A stretch of DNA of 64,000 bases, from NCBI RefSeq assembly GCF_040518285.1, contig NZ_CP155449.1, forward strand, positions 1,488,001-1,552,000, given 5' to 3'. The notes beneath the pieces are model-generated. The model worked only from the letters and a program-made list of their open reading frames with translations. It was not told the DNA's origin and made no database searches. Of the stretch, positions 38,793-46,218 are shown in pieces. Made by a program: the position numbers and the translations under genes. This stretch comes from Knoellia sp. S7-12. Its GTDB lineage: Bacteria > Actinomycetota > Actinomycetes > Actinomycetales > Dermatophilaceae. The number at the start of each line of letters is the position of its first letter. Within the stretch, counting starts at the first letter, position 1.

Positions 38793-39532
38793 CGGTCCTT
38801 CAGGACCTGGTTGTGCTCGTCCCCGCCGGGGATGTTGGCCGACAGGAAGACCGGCGGCACTTCGCCGGCCTCAAGCATCCTGCTCACGACGCCGAGCGTC
38901 AGCGCCTGGGCGATGAAGGCCGCGGTGAGCGATGAGACCGCGCCGACCTTGATGCCGTGGTCCAACTCGAGGGTGGCATCACCGAACGGTGCGAGGTTGT
39001 CGATGACGACGTCGGCGATCTCGCAGAGACGCTTGCCACTCTGGTGCTTCGGCTCGACCGCCATGGTGTGCTCCAGGCTGGTCACGGCGATGACGCTGTG
39101 TCCACGCTCCTTGAGCGCCAGGGCCATCCCCACGATCGAGGAGTTGACGCCGGAGTTGCTGGCGATGACGAAGACGTCCTCGGCATGGATCTCGGTGTGC
39201 GCGAGCAGCTCCTCGACCACGGTCGGGTCGCGCTCGAGCTCGGGTCGGAACAGCTCTTCGACGTCGCGTCCACCAACGAGGACGACCTCGCGCAGGGTGA
39301 TCCGCCGAGTGGGGATGAGCCCACCAGCTCGTCCGGCCACCTCCATCGCGAACCCCTCCGAGTGGCCGGTCCCGAACGCCTGGATCACCCCGTTGGACCG
39401 CACACAGGTCGTGAGGAGGTCGATCGCCGCGTCGAGGCCACCGGCTGCGACGTGGTCCTGCAGCCGCCGGAGGCGGTTCGTGACCTCACCGGCAAAGTCG
39501 GTCTGTGCTGTCTGCGGTGTGCTGTCGGTCAT
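38765..39532 (-). CDS. SIS (sugar isomerase) domain protein
   Basis: A 255-residue phosphosugar-binding protein. The SIS fold shows in VRSNGVIQAFGTGHSEGFAMEVAGRAGGLIP, DVFVIASNSGVNSSIVGMALALKERGHSVIAVTS (phosphate-binding Ser) and the acidic DHGIKVGAVSSLTAAFIAQALTLG. The group is often labelled UPF0309. It faces a BadF/GlcNAc-kinase-like gene, suggesting joint use of an amino sugar or its phosphate. Whether it is an isomerase, etherase-like enzyme or binding protein cannot be read off. Confidence 0.85.
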   Translation of the reverse strand: MTDSTPQTAQTDFAGEVTNRLRRLQDHVAAGGLDAAIDLLTTCVRSNGVIQAFGTGHSEGFAMEVAGRAGGLIPTRRITLREVVLVGGRDVEELFRPELERDPTVVEELLAHTEIHAEDVFVIASNSGVNSSIVGMALALKERGHSVIAVTSLEHTMAVEPKHQSGKRLCEIADVVIDNLAPFGDATLELDHGIKVGAVSSLTAAFIAQALTLGVVSRMLEAGEVPPVFLSANIPGGDEHNQVLKDRYGVRVRSF

Positions 39533-39593
39533 GTCATCCGCTCTCTCGTGATGGTGGCGTCAGGGCCACGATGCTGCTTCGGCATGCACCCGG

Positions 39594-39599
39594 CAAGAT
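39594..39599 (+). promoter_or_regulatory. -10-like element of the BadF-like kinase
   Basis: CAAGAT followed by 6 nt and GTG 39606, the leaderless spacing. Confidence 0.35.
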
Positions 39600-39605
39600 G
39601 GTCCC

Positions 39606-40598
39606 GTGATCCTTGCCGCAGTCGACGCCGGAGGCACCCGAACCCGCGCCTCCATCGTGCAGGACTCCCTCGAGTGCCGGGGCACCGGTCTCGCTGGCAG
39701 GGGGAACCCCGTCTCCGGTGGCCCCGAGGCGGCGTTCGGCGAGATCGCCCTGGCGATCGGCCGGGCTGCCGCCGCTGCAGCGGTCCCGCTGACAGAGATT
39801 GACGCGGTCACCCTGGCCAGCGCCGGAGGGAACGTGTTCGACGGGGGCTTCCTCGATGACGCAATGACCGCGATTGGGATCCGGGCGCCGTTGACGAGGA
39901 AGGGTGATCTCGTGGCGCTCTTCTGCTCCGGCACCCACGAGACCGCTGGCTATGGCCTCGTCGCCGGGACCGGGGCCACGGCGGTGCGCATCGTCGACAG
40001 CACCGAGGAGCAGACGATCGACGGTCTGGGTTGGCTGCTGGGCGACCACGGTTCAGGCTTCTGGATCGGGCACCAAGTGGCTCGCGTCGTCGCGTCAGCG
40101 CTCGACGGCAGGATCTCGACCTCGATGGTGGCGCCCGCCCTGGCGGTGCTCGGGATCGAGCCTGATCTCGCGTTGAAGGCCGGACGCCCGATGGCGAACC
40201 ACGAGCTGGTCCGGGCCGTCTACTCCCGCTCGCCGCTGGCGCTGGCCGCTCTGGCATCGGTCGCCTTCCTCGACGACGGCGACGAGGTGAGCTCCGGGAT
40301 CGTCGACGAGGCGGCGCGCGGGCTCGCACAGTCCGTCATCGACGTGCACGCCGATGACGTCACCGGGCCGCTCGTCGTCGGTGGTGGTGTCATGACGGGG
40401 CAGCCCCGCCTGCGGGCGGGTGTCGTCGCAGCGCTGGAGTCCGCCGGGCTGAGGTTGCGGGTGATCGAGGCGACCGACGGTCTGGTCGGTGCGTCGGTCC
40501 TCGGCCTGCGCGATGCCGGCTTCACCGTTGATGCAGCGGCCTTCGAAACGCTTCGGTCGACGATTGCCAAGCAACTTGCACGCACCACGACGCTCTGA
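39606..40598 (+). CDS. BadF/BadG/BcrA ATPase-family protein, N-acetylglucosamine kinase-like
   Basis: A 330-residue ASKHA-fold kinase. Phosphate-1 motif DAGGTRTRASI (7-17), adenosine/phosphate-2 region LVAGTGATAVR, sugar-site-like GLGWLLGDHGSGFWIG and C-terminal LVVGGGVMTGQPRL. These features match GlcNAc or MurNAc kinases better than the anaerobic benzoyl-CoA reductase activators. It is divergent from the SIS-domain gene, 73 nt between starts, so the pair probably recycles an amino sugar such as a cell-wall hexosamine. GTG 39606 start. Confidence 0.85.
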   Translation: MILAAVDAGGTRTRASIVQDSLECRGTGLAGRGNPVSGGPEAAFGEIALAIGRAAAAAAVPLTEIDAVTLASAGGNVFDGGFLDDAMTAIGIRAPLTRKGDLVALFCSGTHETAGYGLVAGTGATAVRIVDSTEEQTIDGLGWLLGDHGSGFWIGHQVARVVASALDGRISTSMVAPALAVLGIEPDLALKAGRPMANHELVRAVYSRSPLALAALASVAFLDDGDEVSSGIVDEAARGLAQSVIDVHADDVTGPLVVGGGVMTGQPRLRAGVVAALESAGLRLRVIEATDGLVGASVLGLRDAGFTVDAAAFETLRSTIAKQLARTTTL

Positions 40599-40678
40599 CA
40601 GACGCAGCGCACACAGCCCACAGTTCTCCGTGAGGCCGGCCCGCGAGAGGCGCGCGCATCACGGGCTGAGCGGGGTGG

Positions 40679-42796
40679 TCAGCCGTCAACGGCCAGCGTG
40701 AATGGCAGGACGCCGTCAGCACCCGCGCGCCGGAGCCCGCGACCTGCGACGGTGAGCGTCCAGCGTGAGCTGACGAGGTCGTCGACGAGGAGCACCGGGC
40801 CACGCACTCCGGCCAGCGTCTGCGCCAATTCGGGTCCGACGACGAGGCGCTCCCACACCCCGGCGAGACGGAAGGCGCTGTTGCCGCCGGGCTCACCCGT
40901 GGGACCACCGTGTTGGAGGTCGAGGGTGCCGAGCAGGGGCAGGCGCCCGATCTCGGCCAGGCCGGCGGCAAGCGACTGCACGAGCTGCGGATGGCTGCGT
41001 GACGGCATCGCGACGATGCCAGCGGGCCGCTGCGACCAGCCCCATTCGGCCAGCACGCCGACGCAGGCGCGGAGCAACTCCGGTGTGGCGGGGGCGTCCT
41101 CGCGCAGCACCTGTCGCAGACGGTTCCCCCAGCCGAGGTCGCTCAGCCGGGCCAGGGCGCGGCCACCGGACAATGCCTCGTCCAACGAGATCTTGCCCTT
41201 GACCGGCACGCCGAGCCGGTCCATACCCGTGGGCCACTGGGCCCGAGGGTCCAGGTCGACGCCGACGCGAGCCAGGCGTTCACGGGCCGCACCGATGACG
41301 TTGTCGGGAATGTCGGTGGCATACCAAGGCCCGGCGCACGTGTCGCACTTGCCGCAGGGGACGGCCGTCTCATCGTCGAGGGTCCGCTGGAGGAAGGCCA
41401 TCCGACACTCGGTCGTGAGTTCGTAGTCGAGCATGAGCTGCTGCTCATCGGAGCGGCTCTGGGCGACCCGGGCATAGCGCTCGGCGTCGTAGGTCCACGG
41501 CTGCCCGGTGCCGGTCCAGCCACCCTGGACTCGGGTCACGGCGCCGTCGACGTCGAGGACCTTGAGGAGAAGCTCGAGGCGAGTGCGCCGGACGTCGACG
41601 ATCGTCTCGATCGCGGCTGTCGACAGTGGTCTCCCGGCCTCGGCGAGGGCTGTGAGCACGGCGTCGGCCTGCTCCTGTCGGGGCATCGACACCGACGCGA
41701 AGTAGAGCCAGATGTCCTTGTCCTCGGGGCCGGGCAGGAGGAGCACGTCGGCGCGCTCGGTGGCACGACCAGCACGCCCGACCTGCTGGTAGTAGGCGAC
41801 GGGCGAGGACGGCGCACCGAGGTGCACGACAAACCCCAGGTCGGGCTTGTCGAACCCCATCCCGAGGGCGGACGTCGCCACGAGGGCCTTGACCTGGTTG
41901 TCTCGCAGCTGGCCCTCGAGGCGCTCGCGGTCGGCGGGGTCCGTGCGGCCGGTATAGGAGGACACGCGGTGACCAGCCTCGGTGAGGGCGGCCGCGACCT
42001 CTTCGGCTGCAGCCACAGTCAACGCATAGACGATGCCGCTGCCGGGCAGCTCGTCGAGGTGCGCGAGGAGCCACCCCAACCGCTGCTCGGGGGACATCGA
42101 GCTCAGCACGCCGAGTCGCAGGGAGTCACGCGCCAACCCACCGCGAACCGTGAGGACGTCGCGCCCACCGACCCCGAGCTGCTCGACCACGTCGGTGACC
42201 ACGCGCGCGTTCGCGGTCGCCGTCGTGGCGAGCACGGGCACGTCGGCGGGGAGCTCGGTGAGCAGGTCGCGGATGCGGCGATAGTCAGGTCGGAAGTCGT
42301 GGCCCCAGTCAGAGACGCAGTGCGCCTCGTCGACGACGAGCAGGCCGCAGCGCCGTGCGAGGTCGGGCAGCTGCTCATCGCGGAACCGGGGGTTGTTGAG
42401 CCGTTCCGGGCTGACCAGCAGCACGTCCACGGAGTCGGAGGCCAGCGCCTGACGGACCTCGTCCCAGTCCTGCGCATTGGCGGAGTTCATCGTCACTGCG
42501 CGTATGCCGGCCCGCTGGGCCGCCGCGATCTGGTCACGCATGAGCGCGAGCAAGGGGGAGATGATGACCGTCGGTCCGGCACCCTCAGCCCGGCGCAGCG
42601 CGGTGGCGACGAAGTAGACCGCCGACTTGCCCCACCCCGTGCGCTGGACGACGAGGACGCGCGACCGGTCTGCGACGAGCGCCGTGATCGCCTCGAGCTG
42701 CCCGTCGCGGAAGTCGACGTCGTCGCGTCCGACGAGCCGGCGCAGGGCCGTCGTCGCATCGGTGGCGAGCGTGGTGGTCTCAGATGCGTTCGTCAT
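40679..42796 (-). CDS. RecQ-family ATP-dependent DNA helicase with PRTase-like C-terminus
   Basis: A 705-residue SF2 helicase. Motif I RTGWGKS (52-58), DEAH (156-159), TTATAN, SALGMGFDKPDLGFVVH and QQVGRAGRATER. The RecQ zinc site follows: Cys in TECRMAFLQR plus CGKCDTC. After it comes an extra domain whose end, RGPVLLVDDLVSSRWTLTVAGRGLRRAGADGVLPFTLAV, looks like a phosphoribosyltransferase-type PRPP loop. I recall this layout in other actinobacterial RecQ proteins. ATG 42796 follows GGTGGGG; GTG 42802 is an alternative. Role: unwinding of recombination or stalled-fork structures. Confidence 0.9.
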   Translation of the reverse strand: MTNASETTTLATDATTALRRLVGRDDVDFRDGQLEAITALVADRSRVLVVQRTGWGKSAVYFVATALRRAEGAGPTVIISPLLALMRDQIAAAQRAGIRAVTMNSANAQDWDEVRQALASDSVDVLLVSPERLNNPRFRDEQLPDLARRCGLLVVDEAHCVSDWGHDFRPDYRRIRDLLTELPADVPVLATTATANARVVTDVVEQLGVGGRDVLTVRGGLARDSLRLGVLSSMSPEQRLGWLLAHLDELPGSGIVYALTVAAAEEVAAALTEAGHRVSSYTGRTDPADRERLEGQLRDNQVKALVATSALGMGFDKPDLGFVVHLGAPSSPVAYYQQVGRAGRATERADVLLLPGPEDKDIWLYFASVSMPRQEQADAVLTALAEAGRPLSTAAIETIVDVRRTRLELLLKVLDVDGAVTRVQGGWTGTGQPWTYDAERYARVAQSRSDEQQLMLDYELTTECRMAFLQRTLDDETAVPCGKCDTCAGPWYATDIPDNVIGAARERLARVGVDLDPRAQWPTGMDRLGVPVKGKISLDEALSGGRALARLSDLGWGNRLRQVLREDAPATPELLRACVGVLAEWGWSQRPAGIVAMPSRSHPQLVQSLAAGLAEIGRLPLLGTLDLQHGGPTGEPGGNSAFRLAGVWERLVVGPELAQTLAGVRGPVLLVDDLVSSRWTLTVAGRGLRRAGADGVLPFTLAVDG

Positions 42797-42841
42797 GATC
42801 ACCCCACCGTAGGCGGGTCTCCCGACAAGGCGTCAGAGCCC

Positions 42842-42850
42842 TGTGGACAA
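42842..42850 (-). promoter_or_regulatory. DnaA-box-like site upstream of the RecQ gene
   Basis: TTGTCCACA on the minus strand, 46 nt before the RecQ ATG and next to the serine hydrolase stop. A single perfect actinobacterial box; regulatory value not shown. Confidence 0.35.
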
Positions 42851-42854
42851 CGCG

Positions 42855-44246
42855 TCAGCTCCAGCCCTGCTCGTCGACCCCGCCGGGCACGTCGGCCTGC
42901 GGGTCGTAGGGCGTTCGCGTGAACCGGAACGTCGCAAGGTCGAGGTGCGACACGGACCCGTCACCGCGACGCAGCACCCGCAACGGCTCGCCCGTGTAGT
43001 AGCCGTCCAGCCCAACCCACTCGTCAGCCCCGTCACCCACACGACGGAAGCGTGACCCGCGACCCGCCCCGGGCGACCCGAGCACCAGATGCTCCCCGAC
43101 GAACCGCGCCGTCTCCACAGTTGGACCCCAGTGCCACTGACCGGCGAGCTCCAGCACATCCGCCGACCCGCCGGCCACCCACGGAGTCACGGCCGGCGCT
43201 TCCAGCTCGCGCAGCGCCCGCAACAACTCCTTGGGCAGACTCTTGAGCGCAGCGCTCGCGGTCGTGTTGGTGAAGAGGACGACACCATCGCCGACCTCGC
43301 CCGCGGGCCCGTCGCCGCCGTCGGCGTTGAGATGGACCCGCTGCATCGCAAGGAAGCCGGGCATCGATCCCCCGTGTCCCGCAGACCGGGCACCGGCGTC
43401 GTTCCACACCTGCCACCCGAGGCCGTGGGCGCCCAGCCACGGCTGTCCCGGCTCGTCGACGACGTGGTGCGGCTCGACCATCTCGGCCAGCGTCTCGGCC
43501 GAGAGCACCCCCGACGTGTGTCCACCGAGCAGTGCGGCCCATCGCGCCAGATCGTCAACCGTCGACCAGAGCTGCCCGGCAGGCGCCATGGCTCCCGCGT
43601 CATGCTCCGGCTCGGCCAACAGCACGTCCGCGAATGGATGCACCGCCAAACCCTGTGCCGCAGCACCATTGGGCCGCAACGTCGTTCGCGTCATCCCCAA
43701 CGGCTCGAGCAACTCATCGCGAACGACCTCGAACCAGGGGCGGCCCTGGACCACCTCGAGAAGGCGACCGAGCGCGGCATACCCCGTGTTGGAGTAGTGG
43801 AAACGCCGGCCGGAGCGGAAGCGCGGCCCGACACCTGAAGCCACCAGTGCGTCCCAGTCGCCACCTGGCGTGCGCTCCCACCAGTCGCTGGAGGACTCGG
43901 CCTGCACGCCGCCCGCGTGGCTGAGAAGCTGCTCGATCGTGACGTCGTCGAGGGGGCTGCCGGGGACGTGGGCCCCGAAGTGGTCGGACAGCTCGAGCCG
44001 ACCGGCGTCCCGAAGTCGCATGACCGCCACGGCGACGAACGTCTTGGTGATCGATCCCATCCGGAACTGGGTGTCCGCATCGACCGCCTTCCCATCCGCG
44101 CGCCCGTCCACCGTGCCGATCGCGCCGGACCACACGAGCTCGCCACCTCGCACGAGTCCCGCTGCGACAGAGGGCAACCGGTGCTTCTGCTGGCCGGTGG
44201 CAAGGATGTGGTCGAGGCGAGCGGACGTCGTGGGAGAGAGCGGCAT
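42855..44246 (-). CDS. serine hydrolase, beta-lactamase class C / DD-peptidase-like
   Basis: A 463-residue penicillin-recognising enzyme fold. Catalytic S-x-x-K is Ser65-Lys68 in GSITKTF, Y-x-N is Tyr151-Asn153 in HYSNTGYAALGRLLE, and the KTG equivalent is GHGGSMPG near residue 293. No signal peptide is visible, so it is probably cytoplasmic, as for esterase EstB-like members. The C-terminal 110 residues form an extra beta-domain (VLELAGQWHWGPTVETARFVGEHLVLG). ATG 44246 has TAGGCT (44253-44258) exactly 6 nt upstream. Physiological substrate unknown; not evidence of beta-lactam resistance by itself. Confidence 0.87.
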   Translation of the reverse strand: MPLSPTTSARLDHILATGQQKHRLPSVAAGLVRGGELVWSGAIGTVDGRADGKAVDADTQFRMGSITKTFVAVAVMRLRDAGRLELSDHFGAHVPGSPLDDVTIEQLLSHAGGVQAESSSDWWERTPGGDWDALVASGVGPRFRSGRRFHYSNTGYAALGRLLEVVQGRPWFEVVRDELLEPLGMTRTTLRPNGAAAQGLAVHPFADVLLAEPEHDAGAMAPAGQLWSTVDDLARWAALLGGHTSGVLSAETLAEMVEPHHVVDEPGQPWLGAHGLGWQVWNDAGARSAGHGGSMPGFLAMQRVHLNADGGDGPAGEVGDGVVLFTNTTASAALKSLPKELLRALRELEAPAVTPWVAGGSADVLELAGQWHWGPTVETARFVGEHLVLGSPGAGRGSRFRRVGDGADEWVGLDGYYTGEPLRVLRRGDGSVSHLDLATFRFTRTPYDPQADVPGGVDEQGWS

Positions 44247-44252
44247 CCGTCC

Positions 44253-44258
44253 AGCCTA
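44253..44258 (-). promoter_or_regulatory. -10 element of the serine hydrolase gene
   Basis: TAGGCT on the minus strand, 6 nt before ATG 44246, no Shine-Dalgarno. Confidence 0.5.
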
Positions 44259-44304
44259 GGGATACGTTCGGGGCCCCATCCCCAGGGCTGCAACACTGGG
44301 TCCC

Positions 44305-44781
44305 ATGCCCGACGTCGATGCTGCATCCGAGCCCGCCGGTCGTCCCTATCGCACCGAGGTGCCGCTGCGCTGGTCCGACATGGACGCCTACGGTCACGTC
44401 AACAACGTGCAGTACCTCCGGCTCCTCGAAGATGCCCGCGTCATCGGCTTCCGCGAGTGGTTCGGTGAGGAGCGGTCGCTGCTCGACACCGGCGTGATCG
44501 TGTCGCGCCACGAGATCGAGTACGTCGCGCCGCTCACCTATCGTCCGCAGCCGATCGAGGTCGACATGTGGGTCACCAGCGTCCACGGTGCCGGGTTCAA
44601 CCTCGGGTATGCCGTCCGCGACCCCGAGTCTCTCGGCGAGCGTGTGTATGCCGTCGCCGAGACCGGCCTCGTCCTTTACGACTTCACCACGGCACGACCG
44701 CGGCGCCTCACCGACGACGACCGGGCCGTGCTCGCCGTCCATGCCGGTGACCAGGTGGCGTTCCGGTGGTCGCGCCGGTGA
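44305..44781 (+). CDS. acyl-CoA thioesterase, 4HBT hot-dog family
   Basis: A 158-residue single hot-dog protein. The catalytic-site segment is VPLRWSDMDAYGHVNNVQYLRLLEDAR (Asp and the N-x-x-Y pattern), followed by VSRHEIEYVAPLTYRPQPIEVDMWV and FNLGYAVRDPE. The likely M. tuberculosis counterpart is Rv2475c. The substrate is an acyl-CoA of unknown chain. The stop overlaps the next GTG (GTGA), so it is coupled to a conserved hypothetical protein. Confidence 0.88.
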   Translation: MPDVDAASEPAGRPYRTEVPLRWSDMDAYGHVNNVQYLRLLEDARVIGFREWFGEERSLLDTGVIVSRHEIEYVAPLTYRPQPIEVDMWVTSVHGAGFNLGYAVRDPESLGERVYAVAETGLVLYDFTTARPRRLTDDDRAVLAVHAGDQVAFRWSRR

Positions 44782-45434
44782 GCGCTGTGGTCGCCTCCGA
44801 ACTCGTCCTTGCCGATGCCGAGTCCCTGCAGGACCTGGGCCGGTATGCCGCCCGCGCCCGTGCGCTCGACACTGACGGTGCCGTTCGGCTCCAGGCCGTC
44901 GGGCTCGTCCTGGCATCGTGGGTCGGGGTGCTGCCGGGCAGCGGGTTGCTCGGCACTGGGGTAACGATCGGACTGCGCACGTCGGAGCTGGCCGAGGCGG
45001 CTGAGCTCGACGTCGTCGTGCCTCTCGCGTCGGTGAGTGATCGGGTTGCCCGGCCGGGTGAGCGGGCCATCCTGCCTGTGCCACCGATGACGGTTTCCGC
45101 ATCCTGGGCGGCGATGTCGCCACCGCGGTCCGGGTGGCAACCCATCGGTGTGATCGGCGCAGAAGCGTTGCAGCGCAGCGCATCCGAAGGTATTGCCGAA
45201 GTCGCTGCTGGAACGCCGGACGGTGCTGGTGCGCCTGCAGTTGCGTCACTGCGTGAGCAGGTGTGGCGACGTCCCATCGCCGGCACCACGCAAGAGGCGC
45301 CGGTCCCTGCGGCCCTGGCCTTTGCGGCATACGCTCTCGGATTCCTCACCCCGGGCGCCGAAGCCACCATCGCCACGAGCGGTCGCTGGACCCGTCTCAC
45401 CACCCCTGCCGGTCACGCCCTCACCCGAGGGTGA
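44778..45434 (+). CDS. conserved hypothetical protein coupled to the thioesterase
   Basis: A 218-residue Ala-rich protein with no signal peptide or clear membrane helix. It opens VSAVVASELVLADAESLQDLGRYAARARALDTDGAVRLQAVGLVLASWVGVL; the LSEAAELDVVVPLASVSDR-like middle (here LAEAAELDVVVPLASVSDR) may form a sheet. I do not recognise a catalytic motif. GTG 44778 overlaps the thioesterase stop, and the longer start at 44766 would overlap further. The tight coupling suggests it works with or modulates the thioesterase. Confidence 0.7.
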   Translation: MSAVVASELVLADAESLQDLGRYAARARALDTDGAVRLQAVGLVLASWVGVLPGSGLLGTGVTIGLRTSELAEAAELDVVVPLASVSDRVARPGERAILPVPPMTVSASWAAMSPPRSGWQPIGVIGAEALQRSASEGIAEVAAGTPDGAGAPAVASLREQVWRRPIAGTTQEAPVPAALAFAAYALGFLTPGAEATIATSGRWTRLTTPAGHALTRG

Positions 45435-45443
45435 GCTGAACTC

Positions 45444-46061
45444 ATGGAGCCTGTTGTAGCTGCGACCGTCGCAGAGATTCGGCCCGCGAACGAGTCGAGC
45501 TGGTCGGACCTGCAGGCCGTCTTCGGGACGCGTGGGCCGGCAGCTCGATGCCAGTGCCAGCGATACAAGTTGCAACGACGCGAGAGCTTCGCCCAGCACC
45601 GGGTCGAGGAGCGCCAAGACCGACTGCGGGAGCAGACTGATTGCGGGCATCCGGGAAGTGAGTACACGAGCGGTTTGGTGGCCTATTGGGACGGCGAGCC
45701 TGTCGGGTGGTGCGCGGTGGAACCGCGCCCGGCCTTCCCCGGCCTGCAGCACAGCCCGGTGCCGTGGGCTGATCGCGACCAGGACCGCATGGACGAGTCG
45801 GTGTGGTCGATCACGTGCGTCCTGGCTCGGACAGGACATCGCCGACGTGGGATCAGCAAGGCGCTGATCCGGGCTGCCGTGGATCGCGCGCGTGAGGGCG
45901 GCGCGAAGGCCGTGGAGGCCTATCCAATGACGACGGGCAGTGCGATCTCCGAGGAGCTTCACCACGGCTTGATCGACAGCTATCTGGAGGCTGGGTTCCT
46001 CGAGCTTGGGCGCCCCACATCGCGTCGGGCCGTGGTCCGCCTCGACTTCCTGTCCGACTGA
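45444..46061 (+). CDS. GNAT-family N-acetyltransferase
   Basis: A 205-residue acetyltransferase. The acetyl-CoA binding motif A is SITCVLARTGHRRRGISKALIRAAVDRAREGGAKAVEAYP (R/Q-x-x-G-x-A/G pattern as RRRGIS). A Cys-rich N-terminal segment GPAARCQCQRYK is typical of the subgroup often annotated as GNAT with DUF1801-like Cys. The acceptor is unknown. ATG 45444 starts 10 nt after the previous stop, so co-transcription with the thioesterase pair is possible. Confidence 0.83.
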   Translation: MEPVVAATVAEIRPANESSWSDLQAVFGTRGPAARCQCQRYKLQRRESFAQHRVEERQDRLREQTDCGHPGSEYTSGLVAYWDGEPVGWCAVEPRPAFPGLQHSPVPWADRDQDRMDESVWSITCVLARTGHRRRGISKALIRAAVDRAREGGAKAVEAYPMTTGSAISEELHHGLIDSYLEAGFLELGRPTSRRAVVRLDFLSD

Positions 46062-46068
46062 CAGGGTT

Positions 46069-46109
46069 CAGCACCCAGCACCCAGCACCCAGCACCCAGC
46101 ACCCAGCAG
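46069..46109. repeat. heptanucleotide tandem repeat (CAGCACC)5
   Basis: Five perfect head-to-tail copies of CAGCACC (46069-46103) followed by CAGCAG. It lies between the GNAT stop (46061) and the HNH gene stop (46219), outside both coding regions. A 7-bp unit would shift frame if read through. Confidence 0.95.
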
Positions 46110-46218
46110 CAGAGGCGGATGCGGTCGGTCGGCCCGTTGTGTGGTTTGCGCTGGTGGTGGCTCGGGCGCGCAGCCTTGTGGCCCCGACGCCGGTGTGGCG
46201 TTGGGGTGTGGGGCGGGG

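Noticed and set aside
42855..44246. Beta-lactam resistance gene
   Set aside because: It has the SxxK/YxN fold but no signal peptide; class C-like esterases and peptidases share these motifs, so a resistance role is not supported.
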